Assembly (NCBI GenBank): GCA_022497145.1
Contig: MU385855.1
Coordinates: 124,001-188,000 of the forward strand
Direction: 5' to 3'
DNA: 64,000 bases
Origin: Rostrohypoxylon terebratum
Taxonomy: Eukaryota; Ascomycota; Sordariomycetes; Xylariales; Hypoxylaceae
Position numbers and translations under genes: made by a program. Shown in pieces: positions 25,881-38,084 of the stretch (positions are counted from its first letter, which is position 1; each line of letters opens with the position of its first letter). The notes beneath the pieces were generated by a model that saw nothing but the letters and a program-made list of their open reading frames with translations, made no database searches and was not told where the DNA came from.

Positions 25881-28089
25881 GAGGTCATTGAGCTTTCTAC
25901 CCCAAAGCCGCCCCGCCCCCAATTTATCATCAGATGTATCGATAAATACTAACTAGGATCACGATAGAGAGGACTCAAACGAGACGAAGAATCATGGCTG
26001 GCATAGCTGCCATGTCACTGCACGCACCACGACCCTTCTGGCAGCCGGAAGCTTAACGACAGCATGGCGCAAATATGCAAAATTTACTTGACGACCTGAG
26101 GACGGTTATTAGAATTGGGCATTGCTATCGGAGTTCACCACGCGTTACTTATCCAAGGCATTTGCATAAGACTGGCAGCGATGATGCGTTCCAGCTTGGC
26201 GTAGGTGAACTAGACAGTGCTGTTTGGAAGATAAAAAAAGCATTTTGGGTTGAAATGATTTATGGGGTATGCATTTGAAAAGGAGGTAGCGATATCTGAA
26301 GTTACCATTGCTTTTCGACGAGCGAAACGAGGAATTGAAGAGCTTTCGACATTCGGCGAATTCTGGAAGGGGTTATATATCTCGGCTCATCTGTTCGGCG
26401 TTTGGATCACAAAAAAAGGGGGTTGCTCATTATAACTATTGAATTCCGGGGACATCTGAAGCGGTCCGGGATATCGAGACGACGGTTACTATCCAGCTTA
26501 TAGGACGATTTAGGATTCGCGATAAAGTGAACTAAATTTAATTTGAAGGATGCCTACTACGCACTGGGATTTGAGGGACAGCTACCCATCCATACCAAAT
26601 CCGTTCGGATGTACGGAATATATATATATCATCAAGGGTATTTAAAACGATCGGTTTGTAACGAGGTGCTGCTTGGAGGCAAAGGGGGATTATTGTGGCT
26701 CACACAATTTCAAATGAGCAAAATACCCAAGTTGGTCAAATAAGGTTGTGCCAACTGGAAGCATGCTAAACAATTAACTGCCTTGATATTCTATGGCTTA
26801 TAATGGCCGTTGTAGGTCTTTTGGTATGATATAGGCCCTCGCTATCTCTGAAATCGCCAAATTCCATCTTCCGGTGCATATGCTGCGTGGTTTGGCGCAC
26901 TGTCTGTGTCCAAGTAGCTTCATCGGCCTTGTTTAGTGTTCACTTCGCAACTAAGAAAAAGAATAATCCACAAGACATTGGCCCATAGCGTTTCTCATAT
27001 TTATTGCCCCAAACAAGCCAAATTGATAAACTCAGCCTTGGAAATATTGGGCAGTAACCGCTTCGCGATCGACATCTATATTGGAAGGCCAAATCAAATA
27101 CCTATCTATACCTTCACAACTTCCTAGAAGGAAGTTAATAGAACATGTACGCAAAGGAGATACGCATACAAAGAAATCCGAGAATTTGTCAATTATCGCG
27201 GTTTTCGTTATTGTATTGGCGGTACCAGGTTCAACACATACCTCAACTACCTATGAAAAAGGGGCCAGATCTGAACCACGGATTTCTCAACACCTATCTA
27301 TATACCGGTATGTAACTCTCAAGCAAAACATAGAACTGCTATCTAAGCAGCCAATCTTGCAACCAATAGCAATTCTATATACGCTAGACCTGGTTCTGAT
27401 TCTCTATTATTTCGTAGCAAAAAGAATCGTTCTTTAGGTCGTTAATTAGGTAGGTAGGTAGGTAGCAAGTAGTAGTAGTAGTAGCAAGTCAACTCCACAC
27501 CCAAATTTCGCGTACCCCTCACAACGCCCACAAAAAAAAATCATTTTGAATTATTTTATATTCAAGCTTCATACTCGACAACAACAACGTAGAAAATGAG
27601 AAAAAAAGAAAAAAGAAAAAAGAAAAATAAACGTACAACACTGGGGATTCGCTGGTCGTCACCGACCCAACTACTAATCCAGCGGTAGCCAGCTTATCTA
27701 TGGGGGAGCGGACGGGACCCCGAGTTCTCTAGCTCCTATGGTCGTACGTGGGAGATGGTGCTAGTATCGAGGCTTATATAGGTAGTGCGGTATTAGTGCA
27801 CGAGAGATTCGTGAGAGTACCCACTTGTGGTGGGGTGGGGCGGTGTGGACGGTGTAATAATGGGACTGTGGGGACACAATTGGTCGTGAGTGTTTGCGGA
27901 ACTTGAAGTGCTATCGAGGAGCTTTTGATATTCAAACTAGAGAATGGTCCATTTCGATCGTATATTCGATGCCCTAGGTACTACCTATATTATATATCCA
28001 AGATAACCTCCCTCCTATCTAATCCCCCCTAATCCCACATCTAAATCCCATTTTCCCCAACCCGTTATATGCACCAGCCTAGGTACTCA
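25881..28089. other. Intergenic region between convergent genes
   Basis: A 2.2-kb stretch between the NmrA gene and the oxygenase gene. It contains TAGG and TAG microsatellites near 27448-27484, a poly-A-rich patch near 27530-27630 and no supportable gene. Overlapping open frames at 26936-27437 have no family character. Confidence 0.55.
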
Positions 28090-29619
28090 TCACTTCTCCT
28101 CACTATTCTCATACATCTCCAGGTAAGTGGCCCGTAATCGCATGTGCAAGTGCTCCTTGGCGGTCATGACCTTGCGCTCGGCGTACGGGTTGCTGCTGCT
28201 GCTGCTGCCGTTCGGTTGGTAGGCGGCGACGCGCTCGCCGGGGACGGGACCGAGCGGCGTGGCGTCCGCCGGGTGGCAGAAGTAGGCGATGGAGTAGCGC
28301 GGGTCGAGCGCGGACTCGCCGTCTGCTGGGGTCGAGGTGAACGCTACGCGGTGCACTGTGCTGCGGAGGACTTTGGGGGTGAGGGTTTGGTTAGTGGATT
28401 GTTTGGTAGGTGAGTATTAGAAAATGTGAGATTGTGAGAATGTGAGAATGGCAATCGGTGAATGATTTGCTTAGGGGCGGAGTGATGAATGACTCTGGAT
28501 GTGACGTACGTCCATTGGTCCAGTATGACAGCAAGTCGCCGATGTTCACGAGGATCGGTGGCTGCGCGTCATTTTCTGTGCCGGGCGGCACGACGGGCAC
28601 GGGAGCCCAAGTCTCGGTGCGCGGGTCTAGCAGCTCGAGGCCGGCTTGGCCGCGTAGCCGGAAGAGAAGAGTCACGGACCCATAGTCGGAGTGCGCACCG
28701 GCTCGCACATCGGATTCGAGCGCCGTGGGCGTGCTGCTTGGTGGCGGGTAATACAGTAATCTCAAGATGGAGCCAGACGTTTCGTGGGAGGCGTGCGCCG
28801 CTGTGAAAAAGTCGGGGGGGTTCACCTGCGTGGCGGTTAGCGAGCTCATCGGATAAGGGGTAGGGACCCGGATGCGGGCTGCAGGGGACAAGAGATGCTG
28901 GATGTACCCCTAGGCCAATGCCGAATAGGAGGAGCAGCTTCCGGCACAAATCGTGGCAGGCGTCCTTGAAGGCCGCCAACTGCGCCTGGTGAGACTCGAT
29001 GCTCTGCGGGATAGGCTGCGTGGCCTTGTTATCGGCGAAGGGGCCGAAATTAAAGGCTCTGTTCCACCGTAGTCAGCCTAAGTAGGCTTTTCATCTCTCG
29101 TGAAATGAGAGCTACATGTAGTTCTTTAGGGCTAAGTACTGACTCCTTAAAGTCTCCCACCTATGAATGATGTCATAATTTAGATTTATTGTTTTTAGCT
29201 GAGAAGTATACTTGAGTAACTTACACGTTGAGTTTTAGGATCCAAGGTCTCCGAGTGCATACCCGACCATCCTTGGTTGTTCTTCTCTATCTTGCATCTC
29301 TGCTTATCCTCGAGTGGCGACTTGAATAGTATTTTTGACTATAAATGTTTGATATGAAATCAGGACTCGCTCATTCGTCGAAGGCGTACGTGAACAGAAC
29401 CGAGATGACACGGCTGAAAACAATGTTTATTTACAAACAACAGATACATACTATATTGAAAGCGTTTTCTAAATACTCGGTAGATATATCTCGGCCAGCG
29501 TTCCTGATATAGACGAAGCCATATTCGACAGCGGCATCGACGAGCTCCTTGGCGACTTGAACCTGGTCTATGCCCTCGGCAGAGATGTCGACGATAGGGA
29601 TGGATGTGGTTACGGTCAT
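28090..29619 (-). CDS. 2-oxoglutarate/Fe(II)-dependent dioxygenase (isopenicillin-N-synthase-like fold)
   Basis: Six exons on the minus strand (29619-29452, 29338-29225, 29160-29144, 29058-28908, 28825-28510, 28370-28090) give 348 residues. The N-terminal DIOX_N half has IPIVDIS and GFVYIRN, then GWSGMHSETLDPKTQ and DFKEAFNFG. The C-terminal double-stranded beta helix carries the iron triad His195-x-Asp197 (HSDYGS) and His262 (TVHRV), with the 2-oxoglutarate-binding Arg280-x-Ser282 (RYSIAYF). All catalytic residues are present, so the enzyme looks intact. It is soluble and has no signal peptide. The third exon is only 17 nt with a non-consensus GTCAGT donor, yet it supplies exactly the residues needed to join the conserved blocks. 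Its substrate cannot be deduced; relatives act on flavonoid-, gibberellin- or beta-lactam-type substrates and on small acids. No cluster partner adjoins it. It is divergent from the MKT1 gene. Confidence 0.9.
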
Positions 29620-30591
29620 GATTGGTTCTTATATGTGCGATGCTGCATATGAAGAGCGCCTCGTTGTTTTATGAAGAGGATTCATGAGCCGTGGTATTTA
29701 AATTCACTGCTAATAGACTACTGGCTGATAAGAGGCGTTCAGATCCGACGCCATCGACGATACGATTATCGGTACGTATTGCAAATGTTTAGTACCTAAT
29801 AGGTACATGTAGTAATGTTTAAGCACTGCCCCACCTTGTGTTCTCCAACGCTTGTCAGAATGTATGTAAGTACCTATGACATATGTATTTGCTACATGTA
29901 GTGAGAAATTTAATGTTATTTTCAAAATAGAAAAAAATGAGAAAAAATGGAAATTGTTTTACAAGGCGTGTATCACACCCAAGTATAGTATATACCTAGT
30001 ATAGGTCCCTACTAGTATAATATCCATCACATTCAATCATCTATAATACTACATTACGTACCTGACAGCCCTGATAACTCATACGGGGGCGCGATTTCCT
30101 CAAGCTCTTTTAGTACCAGATATGTACCTAAAGCTACAGTGCGATCCAGTGCTAATGTAGGGGTATAACCCGTAGAAAACGCACCTCCCAGCTAGAAAAA
30201 TGATCATTTCCAGGGGTGCCCAAGGTAAAAAGGGCGCTAACCCATAACCCTTGTCTTCCTTGTCTTACCTCCCGCAAGGCTTTGACCTTGAAAGTTGACT
30301 CGTGCCTCGCCTTAAAACAGAACCTCATCGTCCTCTTTCCTTTCCAACAATAGAATCGAATAGCTGGAGGGTGCAACACATGTCCTTCCGCCCGCACCGC
30401 CTCTCTCCCTTCTCACTTCTCACACCTCACTCCTGCCTATTTGTATCCTTTTTATTTTAAGTCAAACTCAGTCACTCATTTTAAGTTCTCATCGACATTT
30501 ACGATCCTCCTTTCCGTTTGCGACATCAGCTAATAATTTGTGGTTTGTGGTTTGTGGTTTCCCCACGGCGCACATAATTCTAACCTTCAAG
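29620..30591. promoter_or_regulatory. Bidirectional promoter region, oxygenase and MKT1 genes
   Basis: 972 bp separate the two divergent start codons. The MKT1-proximal side is pyrimidine-rich and contains a short TGGTTTG tandem repeat near 30539-30560. A CAGCCCTG word lies at about 30066. I see no recognisable regulator site. Confidence 0.5.
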
Positions 30592-33507
30592 ATGCCGAGT
30601 AAGTTTGATCGCTCTCTGATCTCTGATCTCTGATTGTTTCTCTCACTTTCCCCCTTTGCTTTCCATATGACCATACTACCGATGCAGCCTCACTTTGCTC
30701 CATTGTTCCGGTAATGTGACCACCGCGTACTCCATTTCGCTGCTAGCCATACTGAAGACCCGCGCTGCTTGACTCCATTCACGATGCCCCAAATGGCTGT
30801 ACCTCCGATAACGATGCGAGAAAACGATGATCGACCTCCCTTCGGCCAAGCTGATCTGAATCGGGCTGTCGATTGGCTCTACCAACAAGGCTTCCTCGTA
30901 ACCCTTACAAACGCTCCTTTATACGATACCAGGCACTCCATCAACAGATATTTCGTGGACAAAAACAGCTCGAAGCAGCGCGGTACTTTAGATGGTATTT
31001 TATAATTCTGGAGAACATGACTATAAATATGATTATGCACCTTTGCAAACTTAAAGCTATGCTTTAGTATTATGGGATCGCTAATTTGTTCGGCAGGCTC
31101 TTTTGAGGATCACTGGATCAATGAGCAGGTGGCGTGAGTAACTCCTTCATCTTTCATATCATAGTAGTATCATATAGCTAATTACGACTTCAGTACTGCG
31201 GGCGTTGAGCAACTCGAGGATTGTGCGATCGCTGTAGACGCCTCCTACTACTTACAACTCTTCCTCGACAACATTCCCTACCATGAGCCCCTCCTTCCAG
31301 CCCTCGGCGGCTTGACCGGCACCGCGACACACATCGAACACGATCTTGACTGCTGGAAGACTAACAAAACTACCCCCTTGTTTGTCTTCAACGGTCAGTC
31401 AATCGAGGGTGAAGATGACGTTTCCGTCCAACGGGGAAAGAGAGCCATTGTAGGCACCGATGAGGCTTGGGGTCTCTATTTCCAGAGTCAGGCCAATGAG
31501 GCTGTGACAGCCTTTGGTTCTCATAGAGGTAGCGTTCTCACTAACACCCCGAAATTATGATACAGGTCACTTTGCTAATGTAAATCAGGCGCCTACCCTG
31601 TCCACCACCTATTCCCCCTGTTGCAGGGTATACTTCATCGTCGTGGACTCCACTTCTTAGTCCCCCCTTTCAACGCCTCTGCGCAAGTAAGTCATTCGTG
31701 TACCATAACTGCTTACTTTAGCTAATCGTCTTCAGCTTGCGTACTTTGATATGATTGACTCGGAGCAGTGCTCGGCCATTATGGGCTTTCAAGAGCTGCT
31801 GTTATATCCGATCAAGGATCACGTCATCCGATACATCGACTGGGATAATGCTAACTTCACTGCAATCTCCAAGAAGAGTATCATTCGTACCCTTGGCGTG
31901 ACCGAGCCACTATTCATTGATGCATTACTCATGGCAGGAACGACATTCCTCCCTACGTTCCCACCGTTGAAAGAGCCTCAGATTACCGCGCGACAGCCAC
32001 CCTCTGTTCAGGACGCTGTTAACATGCTGCGAACCTCGGAGAAGTCCGTGGCAAATGCTTGCAATTCTTTCAACGATATTCTTAGCAAGAGCAGAGACCC
32101 GAATTGGTTGCAGAAGTACCGTAAGGCGAGAATGAGTATCGATCATTTCATCTACATAGATGAATCTGGAGAGATTAAAGTCTACAACTTCGACACGCTA
32201 ACTCGGGACAACTGGGAATATCTCGGATACCAGTTGCCGGCTGAACTCTTCCACTACCTGAACACGGGCCTCATTGGAGCGCGTATGCTCAGCTGGATCT
32301 CTCATGGTCAGATCGTCGTCTATCCAACTCTCGACGGAGTTAAGTCGGAGGAATACAAACGCCTGGTAACCAATCAACTCATGCCGCTCCGAGAATCTGC
32401 CCTTAGCCTCCTACTTCCGAGACTCCACAGAGGCATCCAGTACAAGCCTATCATAGTAAAGGTATGGTATGACGAGAAGTATTCTCACAAGATTGAGTAT
32501 CGCCCTCAAGACAACCAGCCTTTGATTCGAGCGCACACTTGGAACCTCGATGCTGCTGTTGCAAAGAAGCATTTCCCCAATGCCAAGCACGGCTCTATCC
32601 TCTTCGAGGTAACAGCTCTAAGAAACGCCGAATTCGCGAAGAGCACTACCACCAAGGAGAAACCCAGAGGTATTGCCTCTGCAGATTTAATATCCTCAAT
32701 TACTCTGTGGCGCTTCCTCCACTTACGTGGCTATGTTGACGACAATCATCGACTCACCCCCTGGGGTGAGGCCTTGGCAACATCCCTCGAGGCGCTCGAG
32801 CCCACTGTGCAGAAGAACAATGCGGTGCCCGGCTTATTTGAGGCGGCTCTTCTAGCCTACGAATTACTCCGATTCGACTTACTCAACACCCGCAATCAGC
32901 ACCCAGAATTGAATGGTCTTCCTATGAATGGTAACGAAGATGACAAGGCCAGCTTGCTACTCATTAGTCGTTGCGCAATTCTATTGAAGTTACGCCACCA
33001 AGCGAACGGTTACACCGGTCCTCTGAGCAAAAATTTCCTCTGCTTCCGATCATTAAGTTCGTCCATTCGAGAAGCTGGCCGAGATCTTATCGAGGCAATC
33101 GTTGCGTCTATGCTCCTGTTTGCGCAGACCGAGCGTGAGCGAGACGATTACCCGGACATCAGACAGAGGTATGTTACTGTAATTAATCTTGAAAAGCTGT
33201 GTATCATATACTGACATTATCTAGATTACCTTTCTTGAGCGATACGGACGTTGCCCTCGGTATCGCCGTCAAGACATTGTTGGATGATATTCATCCCAAC
33301 GAGACTCCTGAGCAGAAAGCCCAGAAGAAAAAAGAGTTCCCTGCGACTTACGTCCCATTTGCTACCAACTTCTTCGAGGATCTAGAGATAGCTTGCGAGT
33401 TTTTCGTCGCTATTCATGCCGGTGTCAAGACGCTCAAGAACGAGGTGTCGGCTGCCGATCGAGGAGCATGGGATAAAGCAGCAGTCTATCTCCAGCAGCG
33501 ACGATAA
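30592..33507 (+). CDS. MKT1: MKT1-like post-transcriptional regulator (XPG-domain protein)
   Basis: Six exons, 30592-30598, 31097-31133, 31194-31528, 31589-31686, 31736-33168 and 33225-33507, give 730 residues. Yeast Mkt1, with Pbp1, acts in cytoplasmic mRNA regulation; it has an XPG/FEN1-like nuclease fold without the active site. The N-terminal XPG-N block has AVDASYYLQLFL (about residues 32-43), PLLPALGG and TPLFVFNGQ. An XPG-I-like part follows (GAYPVHHLFPLLQG, MGFQELLLYP). The large C-terminal half, with TLWRFLHLRGYVD and HRLTPWGEALA, matches the MKT1 N and C domains. The start was chosen because the first 7-nt exon (ATGCCGA) splices in frame to SSFEDHWINEQVA, the usual N-terminus. The first intron is 498 bp, long for this organism. 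Confidence 0.92.
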
Positions 33508-34565
33508 GTCCGGGTCAAACTTCATTAAACCCGACACTTTGGCAGTTTCAGTCACAGCTATAACATAAGTCATGGATGACGGAATAAGCTTTTACAGATG
33601 TATGAGCCTTTAGTGGAACTTGATCCATTGATAGTAGCTTATGTTTAGATGGACTATTAGTTGCTATCATCCACACACAAACTAGTCCGATTTCGCAACG
33701 GTCTGGTACCCCCAGAGCTGGCTAGCCCGCTCATGTCTTATGCTGAACGTTATGATGTATTTGCAAGGCCTTTCACGTTCCCGCGAGGCGTTTTTGGTCG
33801 GGAAAAAAAGATAAGGTGAGGCTGGTGACGTACGAAAAAAAAATTTTTATCTCCAGTATCAAGTCCCCCATCTCCTATGATAGGCTTCATGTTGGTGGGG
33901 TAACGCCTCAGGACCATACGCTATGATTGATGTGTAGGATGCGGACAGATATCATTAAGGGGGGCTCAAAAATAAATAGGCAATTCCGTCGCTATATTGA
34001 TAGCTCAGCTCCTGTACTAGGTAGTCAATAATTGTCTATGCAATTTTAAGTATACCGTCTCTGAAGCTGCAAATGAGGACACTCACATAACCGTAGGGTT
34101 GAGAGTGATAAAATGGTAATATTGTGCACATTCTTGTACCACAAAAAGACGGCTTTAATATGCATGATACCACGTACAATCACCATTTTGTAAGTGACAT
34201 TTTACAATATAGCGCGCTGTTACAACCTAAATACCTACGAACTATGGAAGGTATCATGTAAGCTTTACACAAGTCCAGCTATGGATACAAAGTGGCAAGC
34301 CCATGACTCTATTCTCCTTTCGTATCTTGTACCCAGCAGAATAGTGAACGGAACGTGAGAAAATAGATCCCAAATGCCAAACACCAGGACACCGTAAACA
34401 ATTGGGTATCATCCGTTTGCCATAACCGCCGTCTCATCAAAGTTTAACCACCCAGAGATACCTATTCTTGACGTTCCCCCTTTTTTCCTTTTTGTTTAAA
34501 AGAAGAAAGGCTAAAAGGCGACAGTATTGAAGCCTTTGCATAAATAGTATGAAGGATAGATGGGT
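33508..34565. other. Intergenic region between convergent genes
   Basis: About 1.06 kb between the 3' ends of MKT1 and the RFTS-domain gene. AT-rich, with an A10T5 run near 33835-33848. No gene or repeat family seen. Confidence 0.6.
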
Positions 34566-37101
34566 TTATATCGGAAGATCGTGCTTGATGGGCCGTGGGA
34601 CGGGTTGGCCGTTAGTCTCTACCTCGCCTTTCTTCTGCGCTTTCTCTCCCATACCACGAATTTTTGCTAATAGGTGACTAATCGTGGTGTTAGTTACTTA
34701 GTCGAGTGCTACTGGGGTTTTATTAAGACAATAAGAGACAACGATAACCACAGACAATACGATCACAGAGAAGTATCTTCTTTGTTATATGCTATCGCAG
34801 TGACGTGTACCAACTCTAACTAAACCCTCACTTGAGAGTAGTCGATGTGAAAGCTGCGTTTCTAGGGTCGATGGTGATTGCGAGACTCGATAAAATGGAT
34901 TTCGATTAGGAAAGGGGGGAAGAGAACATACTTGATGGGTAAATGTCCCTTCTGGGACTCCTCAACAGCAAGTTCCATAAGACTCGCTTTATTCTTCTCT
35001 ACCTCGTCTTGTGCCTCTTTCTCGTGCGCCTGATGGTGCTGACTGATGATATTCCGGCCACGTTCCTCATCAGCAGCTCGAACAACGTAATTACAGTCGG
35101 GCTCTTCGCATGTCCATGTTTGATTCGGTCCCTTGGGTATGGTAGGTGGCAGCTGCTCGGCGCGGATGACTATTCGAGTAAGTGGGGAGTCCGCATTATC
35201 AGCTTCGTCATCCTCATCATCATCGGCTGAAGAACTATCATCGTCATCGAAGTACTTGGATCTCTTGGATGTCTTCAACATGCCGTCCTCATCAACATCC
35301 ATTTCATCACCTTCGTAGCTCGTTTCATGGCGTAAACGCTTCTTGCTACTGCTAGTAGGACGCAAGATTGCCATTTTACCACTAGGACGACCTCTACGAG
35401 GTGGATTGTTTCCTCCAGGTCTTACTGGCAGCTCCTTGGTTGCCGGAGTAGACAGGCTCTGTTCGCGCGAGGCTGGAGCCTTTCCCTTCTTTTTGCGCCT
35501 GGTGATATTTTGGATCTCATCCCCAGTAATAAACTCGAACTTGGGCTTCGCGTCAAGATTTTCTTTCACCCATCCATAGAACTGGCTCTTATGCCAATCT
35601 GGTCCAAGGAGCTGTACAAGATCCTTAGCGAAGTATCCGCAAATCTCTGGCAATGCCTTAGGGTTCTTGATGCTCAGTTCCAGGTAGAGTTTAGTGCACC
35701 AGCCCTTAAAACTCATATCATCAGGATGCTTCTTCTGCTTTCCCTCGTCTAGTTGCTCAAGCATTTCCTGTCGGGCGTCTTGCAGGGCCTCGACTACAAG
35801 AGACAACGAGGCTGTGGTGTCCAAAACGGCTCTGTTCTCTTCTAACGAAGGGGGTTTCTCTGAATCTCCAGTCGCATCTGAGTCGAGACGTTGATCATCG
35901 GGAACATCAATAATCATAACGTCGGCGCTACGGGTGGGTTGCGGTTGGGATGTTCCAGGTGATTTATGCTTGCCCTCGGGTAGACTCACTTCATCGCTAG
36001 ATGGATCTGGTGTAGCAGAACCGGGTGCCCCACTATGACGAAGAGACCTGGAGGCCGAATTGCGTAATGCCGGTCGGCCTTTTTTCTTGACCTCGACGGG
36101 TTCAAGAGAACTAGACTTTTCTAGTGGCGGATATGGAACAGCGAGCAAAGAACACTTCTCTGCCTTCCCGGAAGTTTTAGAATCACTGGCTTCCTTTTCA
36201 GCGATTCGCTTCACGATAGTCTAGACATTTATCCAAGTTAGACTGTATTCACCATATGATTCGAGGGCGAGGTAATCTTACCGGGAATTCACTTGTCAAC
36301 CAATTGTAGAATTCGGTATCTTTTGGGAAGTGCGAAAGCAAAAATATAGCCTGGTCTCTAGTCCGTTGGTGCGCCTCTGGTAAAGTAATGCCGTCGCCAA
36401 CGGTTACCGCATACTGTGTGCATATCAGGTTAGACAGTACAAACAGTATGGACTCCGTTACTCCGTCGCATGCCTATGTAGATGTAGACGCAAATACGGA
36501 AATTAACGTGGTTAAAACATACCTTAAATAGGACGTCGTCTAGAGGCAGCTTGACGTCGCCAAGTGTCTTGTTCTTATTCTTCTTCTTTTTAAGGAGTTC
36601 CTCGAGTGCAGCTTCATACTCGTCCAATATGGCATAGTGAAGAGATATACCTTGGAACATGGTATTGCATATGTCTCTGTACGCTTCGGAGGGGACAATC
36701 TCATACCAGCCTGCTCCGCCACTAGCCCAGAGCACAGGCATCGGGAGACCATCCTCCTTCAAGCCGATAGAGAAAGACACTGTATTCTGAATCTGAATCC
36801 GGGGTGATCGGTCCTTGATGTGTCGATTAACCAGGAATTTCTCTTGGTCTTTCTCAATCTCAACCTTTCCACGAACAATCAGGGGTCCCTCTAAATCGAC
36901 ATGTAATAAGTTGGCCAAAGTGCCGTTTTTGTGGTAGACGGTGGCATCGGTGAGTAAGAAACAGGGCCAATCGTCGGCGTGTATCCGAGAAGATACAGGC
37001 TTCATTACGGTCTCCTCTTGGTAGTACTGAAGGGCCGCTTCATCAACAGTTGCAACTGTTGAGTTAGACGGTGCCCGACGTCGACGTCCGGGTCCGGCCA
37101 T
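34566..37101 (-). CDS. RFTS (DNMT1 replication-foci) domain protein, candidate Raf2/Dos2/DIM-7-type heterochromatin factor
   Basis: Four exons (37101-36523, 36413-36282, 36220-34932, 34677-34566) give 703 residues. Residues about 40-240 form a DNMT1-RFD/RFTS-like domain: WPCFLLTDATVYHKNGT, an acidic linker-binding segment, ASGGAGWYEIVPSEAYRD and DQAIFLLSHFPKDTEFYNWL. No methyltransferase catalytic motifs follow, so this is not a DNA methyltransferase. The middle is Lys/Ser/Pro-rich and low complexity with acidic Ser/Asp tracts. A C-terminal C2H2-like motif, Cys608-x4-Cys613-x18-His632-x3-His636, precedes a short basic tail. In fission yeast Raf2 (Dos2) and Neurospora DIM-7, an RFTS-containing subunit of the Clr4/DIM-5 complex, a similar layout directs H3K9 methylation through Cul4. 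The link here rests on architecture alone. It is divergent from the TruB gene. Confidence 0.8.
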
Positions 37102-38084
37102 ATTGAGGGCGAATCGAAGTCAAGATTATTTAAAATGGTGATGGGGAAAGTGTTAAATTTCTTTGCACTTATCTACGTAATTGAGAGTACAGCAGTACTC
37201 AAGGTTATATAGAAAAAAATAGATTAGTTAGATACAATTAGGCAGATATTGATGTACGTAGGTAATCGAAGAAAAAAGAAAGAAGAATTGATGTGACGAA
37301 TTCACAGATGAGTGTCCAGGGATGTAAAGTATCGAAAGTTAATGACGAAGTAATTGAAGTTTTGAATAGCTGTTTCTTCAAATAGTGGTTGCGTTTTGAG
37401 AACCTTGGAACCTTGGAACGCGCTGTCGGCAAGTAAACCTTAAGAAGTAGCACGCGCTCACCCTAGAGAGTAGGTGCTAGGTACACGCCTAGGTATCTAG
37501 TCTCTAGAACTGCAGCTACGATATAATACAGTAGTACAAGTACATATGTACATAGGTGGGCTGAATGAGGGGTTGGCCAATTGATGCCAGTCTTTGGTCT
37601 AGTACGTACTGAAAAGCGAGAAGCAATTGGTACTGTATTATGTAGAGGGGTCCCTGACAGCCCTAAGTCTGGACTGCTTAGGTACCAAGCTAAGTACCTA
37701 GTAGCGTTGTAGCGGGCAATCGATAAGCTCCGCTAACCTTGGATCACCCATGTCGATCCCAAGTTTACCCCAAAAAAAACTTTGGGATTTTTTTTTCTTA
37801 ACCCATCAACTTTGAAATTCAATTCTCCAAACTTTTCATTGCACCCGATCATTCAACTATTCTACCATTCTAAGCAGTAATTCTAGTTCTTGCGCCTCGA
37901 TTTATCGGTCGCTTCCAACGCAATTCGCGTTTAGGTCGTGCACGGTTCATCGCGGGTTCCAATCAGACGCGCGCAGGTCAAAAAAAACCTGAGAATTTGA
38001 ATCATCTTGTCGCATATCTCTTATCGCATAACCCATAACCACACCTTCCTACCCTCTCTACTCTCTACCCTCTACTTTTTTCGA
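37102..38084. promoter_or_regulatory. Bidirectional promoter region, RFTS-domain and TruB genes
   Basis: 983 bp separate the divergent start codons. It contains an ACCTTGGA direct repeat near 37401-37418 (also seen at about 11643), a CAGCCCTA word near 37652 and an A8/T9 tract near 37772-37798 close to the TruB leader. No specific regulator site is recognised. Confidence 0.5.

Noticed and set aside
26936..27437. Overlapping open frames in the NmrA-oxygenase gap
   Set aside because: AT-rich, no conserved blocks, no splice structure; most likely chance.
24453..29619. NmrA, oxygenase, C6 factors and P450 as parts of one biosynthetic cluster
   Set aside because: No core synthase, transporter or contiguous arrangement; the genes are separated by multi-kilobase gaps and housekeeping genes.
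30769..31005. Separate small gene inside the first MKT1 intron
   Set aside because: No family character, and the flanking splice sites restore the conserved MKT1 N-terminus across it.
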